From an uncultured Thiohalocapsa sp. (GTDB taxonomy: Bacteria; Pseudomonadota; Gammaproteobacteria; Chromatiales; Chromatiaceae): 64,000 nt of DNA. The notes beneath the pieces were generated by a model. That model ran no database searches. It had not been told where the DNA came from and saw only the letters and a program-made list of their open reading frames with translations. This document shows, one piece after another, positions 46,729 to 55,249 of this stretch. The stretch lies in assembly GCF_913062725.1 (NCBI RefSeq), contig NZ_CAJXWY010000006.1, positions 1-64,000 of the forward strand, read 5' to 3'. A program made the position numbers and the translations under genes. Each line of letters opens with the position of its first letter. Position 1 is the first letter of the stretch.

Positions 46729-47118
46729 ATGTACGGATTTTCTACAACCGTGGATACCGGCTTCGACGAGACCATCACCCGCGTCACCGCAGCGTTGAAG
46801 GACGAGGGCTTCGGTGTGCTGAGCGACATCGACGTCGCCGGCACACTGAAAGCCAAGCTCGACGTGGCGCATCGCCCCTACCGCATTCTGGGTGCCTGCA
46901 ACCCGCAGCTGGCGCACCAGGCGCTGACCGCGGAGCCCGACATCGGCCTGTTGCTGCCCTGCAACGTGGTGGTGCGGGCCGAGCCGGACGGGCGGACATC
47001 GGTGCTTTTCATGGACCCGGCGGCGGTGTTGGGGCTGGTGAACAATCCGCAGGTGCCCGCGCTCGCATCCGAGGTTCGCGAGCGCCTCGATCGCGTGGTC
47101 ACCGCCCTTTCCGGCTGA
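46729..47118 (+). CDS. DUF302 protein
   Basis: The 129-residue protein matches DUF302 across its length: [35 protein letters not shown], then [16 protein letters not shown] and [10 protein letters not shown]. It is cytoplasmic, with Cys residues at GACNP and LPCNV that are conserved in the family. Its function is not known; homologues occur often in sulfur and sulfide-oxidising bacteria and a copper or thiol link has been suggested. GAGGAG precedes the ATG. Confidence 0.9.
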   Translation: MYGFSTTVDTGFDETITRVTAALKDEGFGVLSDIDVAGTLKAKLDVAHRPYRILGACNPQLAHQALTAEPDIGLLLPCNVVVRAEPDGRTSVLFMDPAAVLGLVNNPQVPALASEVRERLDRVVTALSG

Positions 47119-47157
47119 TCAGGCACGCCCCATCGGGGGCGTTGTGGGCGCATGCCG

Positions 47158-47763
47158 CTATGGCTGCGGGGATGCGCCGCGCTCGGCGCTGACGCGCGCA
47201 AGGAGCTCGCGCCAGCTTAGGATCTCTCCGGGCCCGTTCGGCGCCAGGCTTTGGTAATGCGCCAGATTCATGCCCGCACCGATGGGCGGCCAAGCCGGCG
47301 GTGGCTGGCACCAGCCACCGCCGGCGGTGCGCATGTGACTGCGGTCGCTCGCGAATTGTGCCCGGTAGGCCGCCGCCGGCACCAGCCGAAACCAGGGCAT
47401 GAGGTCCGCGGGCAGGCGTTCGATGGAGGGGAATGTCTGGTGCAGCCAGTCGGCGGCGCTGACCGGCAGACCAAGCCGTGTGTCCAGATCCCAGATACGC
47501 GCCAACGCATCGAGCACCACCACATGGTAGTCCCACCAGCAGAGCATCCCCGGCGGCACGGCCCGCTGGGCCGCAAGCGGGCACGCGCCGCGCGCGCTCG
47601 ACACGAACAATACAGCACGCGGGCCGTCGCCCAGCGCGGGCTCGGCGCAGAGCCACCAGGCGTTCTCCTCGCAGAAAAAGGGCTGGTAGCGGAAGCGGTG
47701 GCCGTCTGCGGGGGGCTGTGCTGTGGCTGGGCTGTCGGGAATACTCACATCTGTGCTGACCAT
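47158..47763 (-). CDS. Protein N-terminal glutamine amidohydrolase (NTAQ1-like)
   Basis: The 201-residue protein carries the features of NTAQ1, which deamidates N-terminal Gln of proteins to Glu in the N-degron pathway. It has FFCEENAWWLC with the catalytic Cys near residue 30, WDYHVVVLD with the catalytic His, and WDLDT with the Asp; it later has FPSIERLPADLMPWFRLVPA. It is a rare enzyme in bacteria and best known from eukaryotes. It stands alone on the minus strand opposite an aminotransferase gene. The ATG at 47763 is taken as start without a clear ribosome site. Confidence 0.82.
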   Translation of the reverse strand: MVSTDVSIPDSPATAQPPADGHRFRYQPFFCEENAWWLCAEPALGDGPRAVLFVSSARGACPLAAQRAVPPGMLCWWDYHVVVLDALARIWDLDTRLGLPVSAADWLHQTFPSIERLPADLMPWFRLVPAAAYRAQFASDRSHMRTAGGGWCQPPPAWPPIGAGMNLAHYQSLAPNGPGEILSWRELLARVSAERGASPQP

Positions 47764-47964
47764 GGCTGCGACTTCGATTCGGCTGTGGCGCAGGGTGCGC
47801 GTTGGCACCGTGGGCTGCGCGCCCGGGTCGACGGCGCAAGGCACCATTGAGCCCGGGCGGTGGCGTGCGCGCGGCGGGTGGGTGTGTCGGTGGTGCTTGC
47901 TTCCGCGGGTGCTGCGGTTACACTCTGACCCTTTTATCATCGCGGACAAGGCCGAGGTTTCAAC

Positions 47965-49221
47965 GTGGTCGCACCCAAGCCCAATTTTCGCCGCATCGAG
48001 CGGCTGCCGCCCTACGTCTTCAACATCGTCAACGAGTTGAAGGCTGCGGCGCGGGCACGGGGTGAGGATATCATCGACTTCGGCATGGGTAACCCGGATC
48101 AGCCCACGCCGCAGCACATCGTCGACAAGCTCACCGAGGCCGCAATCCGCCGCGACACCCATCGCTATTCGGTCTCCCGCGGCATTCCGCGGCTGCGCCG
48201 CGCCATCACCGGGTGGTACGCCGAGCGCTACGGCGTGGAGCTGGACCCGGCCACGGAGGCCATCGTCACCATCGGCTCCAAGGAGGGGCTGGCGCATTTG
48301 GCGCTGGCCACCATGGGCGCCGGCGACACCGTGCTGGTGCCGAATCCCGCCTATCCGATCCACCCCTACGGCTTCATTATCGCCGGCGCCGATGTGCGCC
48401 ACGTGCGCCTGACGCCGGATGTGGATTTCTTCGAGGAGCTTCAGGAAGCCATCCAGAGCTCCTGGCCGCGGCCGAAAATGCTGGTGCTGAATTTCCCCGG
48501 CAACCCAACCACCACCTGCGTCGAGCTGGACTTCTTCGAGCGCGTGGTGGAGGTGGCCCGCGAGCACGGCATCTGGGTGGTGCACGACCTGGCCTATGCC
48601 GACATCGTCTTCGACGGCTATAAGGCGCCTTCCATCCTGCAGGTTCCGGGCGCCAAGGATCTGGCGGTGGAGTTCTTTTCCATGTCCAAGAGCTACAACA
48701 TGCCCGGCTGGCGCGTCGGTTTCATGTGCGGCAACCCGGACCTGGTCTCGGCGCTGGCCCGCATCAAGAGCTATCTGGACTATGGCACCTTCACGCCCAT
48801 TCAGGTCGCAGCCATCCATGCGCTGGAGAGCTCCCAGCAATGTGTTGCCGACATTCGTGACATGTACCAGCGCCGGCGCGATTGTCTCTGCGACGGTCTC
48901 AACGACGCCGGCTGGTTCGTGCCCAAGCCGCGGGCCACTATGTTCGTCTGGGCGCGGATCCCTGAGCAGTACCGGGACATGGGCTCGCTGGAATTCTCCA
49001 AGAAGCTGCTGCGCGATGCCAAGGTTGCCGTGTCGCCGGGCATTGGCTTCGGCGATTTCGGCGACGATCACGTGCGCTTCAGCCTGATCGAGAACGAGCA
49101 CCGCACCCGCCAGGCGGTGCGGGGCATCAAGCAGATGTTTCGCGAGGACGGCCGCGGTGGCGATGCCGGCGGTGAGTCCGCCGCACCCGGTGTGCAGCAC
49201 CCGGCGTCGCAGCCCGCCTGA
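47965..49221 (+). CDS. alaC: Alanine aminotransferase-type class I/II aminotransferase
   Basis: The 418-residue PLP enzyme begins with GTG and has [38 protein letters not shown] with the Asn/Asp cofactor contacts, [14 protein letters not shown], and the Schiff-base lysine in [15 protein letters not shown] near residue 235. The pattern is that of the AlaC-type glutamate-pyruvate transaminases. The tail of 25 residues is Gly/Ala-rich. It lies 63 bases before homoserine dehydrogenase, a common gammaproteobacterial order, so the two are likely one operon for amino-acid synthesis. Confidence 0.92.
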   Translation: MVAPKPNFRRIERLPPYVFNIVNELKAAARARGEDIIDFGMGNPDQPTPQHIVDKLTEAAIRRDTHRYSVSRGIPRLRRAITGWYAERYGVELDPATEAIVTIGSKEGLAHLALATMGAGDTVLVPNPAYPIHPYGFIIAGADVRHVRLTPDVDFFEELQEAIQSSWPRPKMLVLNFPGNPTTTCVELDFFERVVEVAREHGIWVVHDLAYADIVFDGYKAPSILQVPGAKDLAVEFFSMSKSYNMPGWRVGFMCGNPDLVSALARIKSYLDYGTFTPIQVAAIHALESSQQCVADIRDMYQRRRDCLCDGLNDAGWFVPKPRATMFVWARIPEQYRDMGSLEFSKKLLRDAKVAVSPGIGFGDFGDDHVRFSLIENEHRTRQAVRGIKQMFREDGRGGDAGGESAAPGVQHPASQPA

Positions 49222-49284
49222 GACGGGCTGCGGTCACCGCCCGGGCGCCCGCTGCGGATACACGAACGACACTGAGGATAAACC

Positions 49285-50601
49285 ATGGAACCCGTGAATA
49301 TCGGACTCCTGGGGCTCGGCACCGTTGGCGGGGGCACTGTCACGGTGCTCACCCGCAACGCCGTTGAGATCGCCCGCCGCGCCGGCCGCGGCATCCGTAT
49401 CACCCATGCCGCAGCGCGCAGCTACGACGCCGAGCGCATCGAGGGCCTGGGCGAGATCGCGCGCATCGGCGAGGACGCCTTTGCGGTGGTCGACGACCCG
49501 GACGTGGATATCGTCGTGGAGCTCATCGGCGGCTATTCCCCCGCCCGCGAGCTGGTGCTGCGGGCCATCGCCAACGGCAAGCACGTGGTCACCGCCAACA
49601 AGGCGCTCATCGCCCTGCACGGCAACGAGATCTTCGCCGCCGCCCAGGCGCGCGGCGTCACCGTCGCCTTCGAGGCCGCGGTGGCCGGGGGCATTCCCAT
49701 CATCAAGGCCCTGCGTGAGGGGCTCGCGGGTAACCACATCGAGTGGATCGCCGGCATCATCAATGGCACCGGCAATTTCATCCTCACCGAAATGCGCGAT
49801 CGCGGCCGCGACTTCGCGGACGTGCTCGCCGAAGCGCAGGCGCTGGGCTACGCGGAGGCCGATCCCACGTTCGACGTCGAAGGCATCGACGCGGCCCACA
49901 AGCTGACCATCCTGGGCTCCCTCGCCTTCGGCATCCCACTGCAGTTCGACAAGACCTTCACCGAGGGCATCGGCGCCATTCAGGCCCAGGATGTGGCCTA
50001 CGCCGGCGCGCTGGGCTATCGCATCAAGCATCTGGGGATCGCCCGGCGCGCCGCGGACGGCATCGAGCTGCGGGTGCATCCGACCCTGATCCCCCATCGG
50101 CGGCTCATTGCCAATGTGGACGGCGTCATGAATGCCGTGCTGGTGAAGGGCGACGCGGTGGGGCCGACCCTCTACTACGGTGCCGGCGCCGGTGCCCTGC
50201 CGACGGCGTCCGCCGTGGTGGCCGATGTGGTGGATGTGGCGCGGGTGCTCACCACCGATCCCACCAACCGGGTGCCGCACCTGGCTTTCCAGCCCACCGA
50301 GCTCGTCGACACGCCGGTGCTCGCCATAGAGAACGTGGAGACGGCCTACTACCTGCGGCTCACGGCGCTCGACCGCCCCGGGGTGATGGCGGGCATCGCC
50401 GGCATCCTCGGCGAAGAGGGCATCAGCATCGAGGCCATCCAGCAGAAGGAGCCGGCCCCCGGGGAGACCCATGTGCCGCTCATCATGCTGACCCACCGGG
50501 TGCGGGAGTCGTGCATGAACCGTGCGCTCGCGCGCATCGAGGCCTCTGGCGCCGTCCAGGGCGAGACGGTACGCATCCGCATGGAGACGCTCGCCGGCTG
50601 A
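49285..50601 (+). CDS. hom: Homoserine dehydrogenase
   Basis: The 438-residue protein has the N-terminal NAD(P)-binding loop GLLGLGTVGGGTV, VTANKALIALHG, the catalytic region GGIPIIKALREGLAGN-type segment with NGTGNFILTEM and AEADPTFDVEGIDAAHKLTIL, and a C-terminal ACT domain (YYLRLTALDRPGVMAGIAGILGEEGISIEAI) for feedback control by threonine. It reduces aspartate semialdehyde to homoserine for Met and Thr synthesis. It is monofunctional, without an aspartate kinase domain. Confidence 0.96.
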   Translation: MEPVNIGLLGLGTVGGGTVTVLTRNAVEIARRAGRGIRITHAAARSYDAERIEGLGEIARIGEDAFAVVDDPDVDIVVELIGGYSPARELVLRAIANGKHVVTANKALIALHGNEIFAAAQARGVTVAFEAAVAGGIPIIKALREGLAGNHIEWIAGIINGTGNFILTEMRDRGRDFADVLAEAQALGYAEADPTFDVEGIDAAHKLTILGSLAFGIPLQFDKTFTEGIGAIQAQDVAYAGALGYRIKHLGIARRAADGIELRVHPTLIPHRRLIANVDGVMNAVLVKGDAVGPTLYYGAGAGALPTASAVVADVVDVARVLTTDPTNRVPHLAFQPTELVDTPVLAIENVETAYYLRLTALDRPGVMAGIAGILGEEGISIEAIQQKEPAPGETHVPLIMLTHRVRESCMNRALARIEASGAVQGETVRIRMETLAG

Positions 50602-50668
50602 GCCGGGCGAACGGGACACCGCCGTCGGCTGCCACGCGCCGGCGGCGACCACCGCGACCTCGTGGCCA

Positions 50669-51304
50669 TCACCAGCGGTGATACCAGGGTCCGGCGGGTG
50701 GACCCGGCCGGTACCAGGGTCCGTGCCCCCAACCGTACCAAGGGCCCCAGCCCCAGGGGTCCGCAAGCACCGGCTGCGGCTCAGGCATGGGCCAAAGATG
50801 CCAGCCCAACACGTGCACCACGGGGTAACGGTACGGATAGGCGCCGATGTCCCGCGTTTCCACCGCGACGAGTGTGCCGGTCACTGTAAGCGTTCGTCCC
50901 TCGGAATACTGCGCGGGGTCCAGGAAGCCCACGAAGCGGGCGATGAAGCGCCCGGCGTCGATGCCCGCTGCGACGGTAGCGGTTTGTGGCTTGGCGGCGC
51001 CATCCAGGGGCCTGGCCAGCATGGTGATGTCCGTGGCGTCGGGCGCGTTGTCGACCTCCAGGATACGGCCGCCCCAGCGCACCGTCGATCCCAGGTGTTG
51101 GGCCGGCTCCGTGCGCGCCTGCAGTGGCGTCAGCGGTGCCGGCTCCGGTTGCCGAATAGCCGCTGGCATGCGTGCCGCGCAGGCCGTGAGCTGCAGCACC
51201 AGCGCGCCCAAGAGCATGCAGGCCATGCGGCGGCCCGGCCCCCACCGCAGCTTCGCCCACGCCCGGGCAGAGGCCCTCACCTGTTGTTGATCCGGCCGTG
51301 GCAT
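50669..51304 (-). CDS. Slp-family outer-membrane lipoprotein
   Basis: The 211-residue protein has a lipoprotein signal ending in the lipobox LTAC, then the Slp domain (GSTVRWGGRILEV near residue 65, YSEGRTLTVTGTLV, YPYRYPVVHV). It ends in a Pro/Trp/Gly/Tyr-rich tail of short WG and WY repeats that is probably surface-exposed and flexible. Slp proteins are starvation- and acid-stress lipoproteins. It starts 14 bases after the chloride channel stop, so the two form an operon. Starts at 51226 or 51217 would also keep the signal. Confidence 0.82.
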   Translation of the reverse strand: MPRPDQQQVRASARAWAKLRWGPGRRMACMLLGALVLQLTACAARMPAAIRQPEPAPLTPLQARTEPAQHLGSTVRWGGRILEVDNAPDATDITMLARPLDGAAKPQTATVAAGIDAGRFIARFVGFLDPAQYSEGRTLTVTGTLVAVETRDIGAYPYRYPVVHVLGWHLWPMPEPQPVLADPWGWGPWYGWGHGPWYRPGPPAGPWYHRW

Positions 51305-51317
51305 GACGCTGCGCGGT

Positions 51318-52619
51318 TCAGTCACGCCGCGCGGCGGGCGGCTGCTGCGCCACCAGTCGCTGCGCCAATGCGTGGTAGAGGGGTTGCGGGCTGAGCAGGA
51401 ACGATGCCCCATAGCCCACCATGGCGGCCCCCATCAGCGCCAGTAAGGTGTATTGATCGTCGGTCATTTCCATAACGATGACGAAGCCGGTGAGGGGAGA
51501 TTTCACGGCCCCGGCGAAATAGGCCACCATGCCCAACAATACCATCAGCTCCAGCGATGCGACGGGCAGCAGGCGATACAGATCGGCGCCGATGCCGCCG
51601 CCGGTGGAGAGTGCCGGTGCGAAGATGCCGCCGGGAATGCCGCTGAGGTAGGACGCGAGCGAGGCCACGAACTTATAGATCGGATAGAGCGGGTCTGGGG
51701 CCTGCGCCTCTATAACCAGGGCCTTGGCGATGTCGTAGCCGGAGCCCATGACCCGATAGTCGGTGAGCACACCCATCAGGACCAGCACCGCACCGCAGAC
51801 GAAGGCGACGGCGACGCCGTGGCCTGCGACCAGCGGCGCGATGGCGCCGGAGATGCGCAGAATAAGAAACGCGAACAGGCCGCCAGCCAATCCCGCGACC
51901 ACGCCACACAGCAGCACCGCCAGCCAGTCGCCCAAGGCGTCGGGGCGGCCGGCTGACACGGTGCCAAAGTAGTAGCGTTGGTCCATGAACAGCATGGACA
52001 CCAAGGCCGACAGCAACACCGTCAGAATGACCAGCCCGGCCAGCCTGGGCGTGAAGCCACGCAACATTTCTTCGAACGCGAACACCACCCCCGCCAGTGG
52101 CGTGTTGAAGGCGGCGGAGATGCCGGCCGCGCCGCCCGCCAGCAGCATACCGCGCGCCATGTAATCCGCCGGGAAGCGGGCGACGCGGCGCATGGAATAC
52201 ATGATGGCGGCGGCGACGTGCACCGTCGGCCCCTCGCGTCCGATGGATGCCCCGCAGCTTTGTCCCAGCAGCGTCAGCAGGATCTTGCCGGCGGCGAGCC
52301 TGAGGGTCAGGAACTTGGTCTTGGTGCGCAGTTCCAGTGCCGCGACCACTTGATTGATGCCGCTGCCCTCACTGCCGGGGAAGAACCGGCGCGCGAGCCA
52401 GGCCACCAGGGCCAGTCCGAAGGGCGTGAGCAGCAGCGGCGCCCAGGGCTCGGCGTCGGCGATGCGGAAGAACAGGCGGTTGGCTTGCTCGCTCAGCACG
52501 CCGAAGGCGGAGGAGACCAGGCCCACCAGCACCGCACCCAGCAGAAACGCGAGGCGCACGCGCCAGGCGCGCCGGGAGAGCAGGACGCGGCGAATATAGC
52601 GTGAGCGACGGAATTTCAC
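51318..52619 (-). CDS. ClC-family chloride channel or transporter
   Basis: The 433-residue membrane protein has the three ion-selectivity motifs of ClC proteins: GSEGSGINQVV (GSGIP variant with Asn for Pro), GREGPTVHVA with the gating Glu, and GIFAPALSTGGGIG. Ten or more hydrophobic segments fit the family. The gating Glu suggests that it can exchange chloride for protons. No C-terminal CBS domains are present. It is followed by the Slp lipoprotein gene and may support acid tolerance, which sulfur oxidation to sulfate would make useful. Confidence 0.92.
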   Translation of the reverse strand: MKFRRSRYIRRVLLSRRAWRVRLAFLLGAVLVGLVSSAFGVLSEQANRLFFRIADAEPWAPLLLTPFGLALVAWLARRFFPGSEGSGINQVVAALELRTKTKFLTLRLAAGKILLTLLGQSCGASIGREGPTVHVAAAIMYSMRRVARFPADYMARGMLLAGGAAGISAAFNTPLAGVVFAFEEMLRGFTPRLAGLVILTVLLSALVSMLFMDQRYYFGTVSAGRPDALGDWLAVLLCGVVAGLAGGLFAFLILRISGAIAPLVAGHGVAVAFVCGAVLVLMGVLTDYRVMGSGYDIAKALVIEAQAPDPLYPIYKFVASLASYLSGIPGGIFAPALSTGGGIGADLYRLLPVASLELMVLLGMVAYFAGAVKSPLTGFVIVMEMTDDQYTLLALMGAAMVGYGASFLLSPQPLYHALAQRLVAQQPPAARRD

Positions 52620-52753
52620 GAACAGACAATCGCCGACTGGGTTCGGTTGGACAGCGGAGATAAAAGCCCGGTCTCGGGTGTGCGCACGAGGATTCAGGGC
52701 GGCTGCGCAGAATACAAGCCCGACGAAGGGGCTCAGCGCAGGTGCTGCGGCTG

Positions 52754-52780
52754 CAAAAAAGCCGGCGCAGGGCCGGCTCC
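52754..52780 (-). terminator. Rho-independent terminator after the DsrC-like gene
   Basis: On the minus strand GCCGGCCC and a GCCGGC arm pair around TGC, followed by a run of six T (complement of AAAAAA at 52755-52760). It lies past the 13-base repeats downstream of the gene ending at 52869. Confidence 0.75.
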
Positions 52781-52784
52781 ATTG

Positions 52785-52858
52785 GGCTCGCTACCGGGGC
52801 ACGCTACTGGGGCTCGCCAGTGGGGCTCGCCAGTGGGGCTCGCCAGTGGGGCACACCC
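52785..52858. repeat. 13-base tandem repeat array
   Basis: Five units of GGCTCGCCAGTGG or close variants (first GGCTCGCTACCGG, second GGCACGCTACTGG, then three identical) run head to tail from 52785 to 52849, followed by a partial unit GGCACACCC. It sits between the stop of the DsrC-like gene and its terminator, so it is part of the 3' untranslated region. Confidence 0.9.
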
Positions 52859-52868
52859 TTGACCTGGC

Positions 52869-53207
52869 TCAGTAGCCGCCTTTGCGGTGCACCTCGGGCA
52901 GGCCGGCGATTTTGGTGCCCTGCTTGGTGGGGGCCAGCGGGAACAGCTTATAGACATCTTTGCTGGAAGGCTTACTACCCCAGATCTTGCCCAGGTCTTT
53001 CAGCAGTTGGCGCTCCATGGGTTGATTCTGATTGTTGTTGATGTACTCATCGCGCAGGTAGTTGATGACGTCCCAGTGCTTTTCCGTGAGCTCGATGCCT
53101 TCGGCATCCGCCAGGGCTTTGGCCACGTCCTCGTCCCAGGCGGTGTGGTCCGTGAGATAACCGGATTCTGTGGTCTCGATACTTTTACCGTTAACTTCGA
53201 TCGACAT
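52869..53207 (-). CDS. DsrC/TusE-family protein lacking both C-terminal cysteines (RspA-type)
   Basis: The 112-residue protein is clearly homologous to DsrC, with SIEVNGKSIETTESGYL at the start and ELTEKHWDVINYLRDEY in the middle. Its C-terminal arm reads TKQGTKIAGLPEVHRKGGY, so both redox Cys of DsrC (present in the copy at 59752) are replaced. Such proteins cannot carry a trisulfide and are thought to be regulatory; I recall the name RspA for them. GAGGAG precedes the ATG. It lies first downstream of an orphan Cas6-like gene and divergent sequence, close to the dsr operon. Confidence 0.88.
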   Translation of the reverse strand: MSIEVNGKSIETTESGYLTDHTAWDEDVAKALADAEGIELTEKHWDVINYLRDEYINNNQNQPMERQLLKDLGKIWGSKPSSKDVYKLFPLAPTKQGTKIAGLPEVHRKGGY

Positions 53208-53354
53208 GGGGTCAAGCTCCTCTCGTCGTTGCCGGCCCGGGCCGGAACCGTCGTGGGCCAGCGTGTTTTTCTCGGGTTGTTGCGGCGCACTCGACGCCAT
53301 GCACGGGCACTGTCATCGAGCGCAGCGGGTGGCCATGGCGGCACCCCATCACGA

Positions 53355-53372
53355 CTTGCTAATATTAGTAAG
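53355..53372. promoter_or_regulatory. Palindromic operator candidate upstream of the DsrC-like gene
   Basis: CTTGCTAATATTAGTAAG is a symmetric AT-rich sequence (arms CTT-n-CTAAT / ATTAG-n-AAG) in a GC-rich context, about 150 bases before the DsrC-like start. The layout suits a dimeric repressor such as an ArsR-type sulfur sensor, but I cannot assign one. Confidence 0.5.
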
Positions 53373-53434
53373 GTTTCGAGGACAAGTCATCCACTTGACC
53401 GCTGTTGGCGGTCACGGGGTCGGCGCCACACGCG

Positions 53435-54121
53435 CTACGCGGGCTTGTGCACGGCGTCGATGCCTTTGTGCGGGATAAAGAGTCCACAGCCCATGAGCCG
53501 GTGTGGGCCGAGCCCTTGCTGCTGCAGTCGCAGTGATGCATCGGGCTTCAGATCGGCCAGCATGAGGCTGCGTGTGATCAGGGGGCCTTGTGGCGTGTCC
53601 AGCGGGGTTTGTTTACCGCACAGCGCCTTGCGCACGTGGATATCGAGTCGTTCGCGTAGCGACGCCGCCGCCCAGCGCAGGAAGGCTTCCTCGTCCAAGT
53701 CGGCGGGGCTCGCCACGTAGCGCGCGAAGAGCGTCGCCGCCTTGCTCAGCGCTCTTGGCTTGCCGCTGCCGATACTCAGGGCGGCACCGCCGATGTCGAG
53801 GGTCTTGCCCTCGAGCGCGGTCTGCAGCGCTGCGACCCGCGCCTCAGGCACGCGAATACTGAGCTTGGTGCGCCGCGACAGTAGCAGATGCTGATCGACA
53901 CCATGGCTCGGTCGCTCCCAGCCGTTCTGGGAGCCCGCAACATGAATGGTGTGGATGCCTGCGCCGCTGTCGGCGAGCCAAGGCACCGCGGCGTTCACGG
54001 CCTGGCCTAAATTATAGGCATGGTCCACGGGAATGGATCGGCAGTGTAGGGTAAACAACACATCCACGACGTCGTCGGGGACGGTGATTGTCAGGGTATC
54101 TTCTTCGTCCTGCCAGAACAT
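53435..54121 (-). CDS. Orphan Cas6/Cmx6-like protein
   Basis: The 228-residue protein matches the Cas6/Cmx6 (MYXAN subtype) family from memory. It has DVVDVLFTLHCRSIPVDHAYNL at the start, HTIHVAGSQNGWERP, LLLSRRTKLSIRVP near residue 85 and the C-terminal GLGPHRLMGCGLFIPHKGID glycine-rich loop typical of RAMP RNA endonucleases. Cas6 cuts CRISPR precursor RNA at hairpins. No other cas gene and no CRISPR array exist in the window, so a CRISPR role here is doubtful. The gene lies 91 bases after an unknown gene on the same strand and before the DsrC-like gene, beside dsr. Confidence 0.65.
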   Translation of the reverse strand: MFWQDEEDTLTITVPDDVVDVLFTLHCRSIPVDHAYNLGQAVNAAVPWLADSGAGIHTIHVAGSQNGWERPSHGVDQHLLLSRRTKLSIRVPEARVAALQTALEGKTLDIGGAALSIGSGKPRALSKAATLFARYVASPADLDEEAFLRWAAASLRERLDIHVRKALCGKQTPLDTPQGPLITRSLMLADLKPDASLRLQQQGLGPHRLMGCGLFIPHKGIDAVHKPA

Positions 54122-54212
54122 GATTCGCTGGGAAAGTCGCTGGACTTCGGCCCGCTCGTCAGACGCAGCGGCGCGGGGGCGCGCGCCATTTCGGGTCGCT
54201 GAGAGGGGGCGT

Positions 54213-54926
54213 TTAGTTGGGTAACTTGGCCTGTAACGCCTCGCGATCGAACCACCACGCGTCCTGTACGAGGACATCGACGACATTGCGCAAGCGCACC
54301 AAAAACTTTTCGGGCTCACGCAGTTCCAGACGATCGCGCCAGAGGTCGAAGGCCTCTTGGCTGTCGACGTCGCCGTGGCGACGCGCGACACTGGAGAGGA
54401 TCTGCGAGGCGAAGAACACCAGGTTCTCGCGTTGGGTACCCTCAGCGCGCACATCGGCGAGAAACAGCGCCGTGGTGGCGGCGACGGCGGCGCCGTCGGC
54501 ATCGTCGGGCGTCTCGTCCACCACATGATTCAGCAGCTCCACGGCGAGCTCGACATCGATGGGGTAGGTGACGGCGAGCCAGATGCCCTGGCCGAGGGCT
54601 GCAATGGATTGCGGCTGCTCGGCACGGAACAGCACCTCGCAGCAGTCGGCGGCGGGCTCGAACTGTTCTTCGGTCATGAAGACATCGAAGGCCTCGCGCG
54701 CGAGTGGCCAGGCCTGAGCGCCGCGACCGAGCCCCACCAGGGTGCGGGCCATCTTCAGCTTGGCGTCCGCCAGTCGCCGCTGGTCGGCGCCGACACGCTG
54801 CAGCGTTTCGTAGTCTTCTTGCAGTGCGAGCAGGTGCGACTCCAGGGCGGCCTCCTCGGCACCCTGGTGGCCGACGGAGTCCGCCGCAGTGTCGGTCAAG
54901 CGGGAAGTGATGTCGTAAGCCTTCAT
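54213..54926 (-). CDS. Conserved helical protein of unknown function
   Basis: The 237-residue protein is almost entirely helical, with TPR-like spacing: LQEDYETLQRVGADQRRLADAKLKMARTL near residue 35 and LAREAFDVFMTEEQFEPAADCCEVL near 75. The C-terminus is acidic and basic mixed (FLVRLRNVVDVLVQDAWWFD). No catalytic motif, signal or membrane segment. I do not recognise the family. It is the second gene of the minus-strand unit that ends with the Cas6-like and DsrC-like genes. Confidence 0.75.
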   Translation of the reverse strand: MKAYDITSRLTDTAADSVGHQGAEEAALESHLLALQEDYETLQRVGADQRRLADAKLKMARTLVGLGRGAQAWPLAREAFDVFMTEEQFEPAADCCEVLFRAEQPQSIAALGQGIWLAVTYPIDVELAVELLNHVVDETPDDADGAAVAATTALFLADVRAEGTQRENLVFFASQILSSVARRHGDVDSQEAFDLWRDRLELREPEKFLVRLRNVVDVLVQDAWWFDREALQAKLPN

Positions 54927-55057
54927 GAAGTCTGCCTGCTAGGATTCGCCTGCGAGCGCGTTGCGCTGGAATCGTTTGCTGAGATCCGGTGCTGAGCGCT
55001 GGTGGAGGCACCGCACGCAGCGCGGTGTGCGTCCCCGCCACGAGCACCGGCGGGGCG

Positions 55058-55249
55058 TCACCGCACCAGGCCGCTGAATGCAGCCTCCAGCCGGTCTTCC
55101 CAGTCCTCCGGGGTGTCGGGGTATGGCGGCTTGACATCCATCCGGAAGAAGCGCTCACCAGTGCGGGCCGCGTCCTGCACTGCGTCCTGGAGCGTGGCGA
55201 AGCTTTCGATGTCTTTGCGGGAGACGAGAATCTCGCTGAGTTTCAACAT
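55058..55249 (-). CDS. Small acidic protein of unknown function (63 residues)
   Basis: A 63-codon frame begins MLKLSEILVSRKDIESF and ends with an Asp/Glu-rich WEDRLEAAFSGLVR. The ribosome site is weak. The start at 55249 is chosen because the conserved-looking part begins there; longer frames exist upstream. It precedes the helical protein gene by about 130 bases and is probably the first gene of that minus-strand unit. Confidence 0.55.
   Translation of the reverse strand: MLKLSEILVSRKDIESFATLQDAVQDAARTGERFFRMDVKPPYPDTPEDWEDRLEAAFSGLVR

Noticed and set aside
53435-54121. CRISPR array expected near the Cas6-like gene
   Set aside because: I looked for regularly spaced 25-40 base repeats on both sides and found none; the only tandem repeat nearby is the 13-base array at 52785-52858, which has no spacers.
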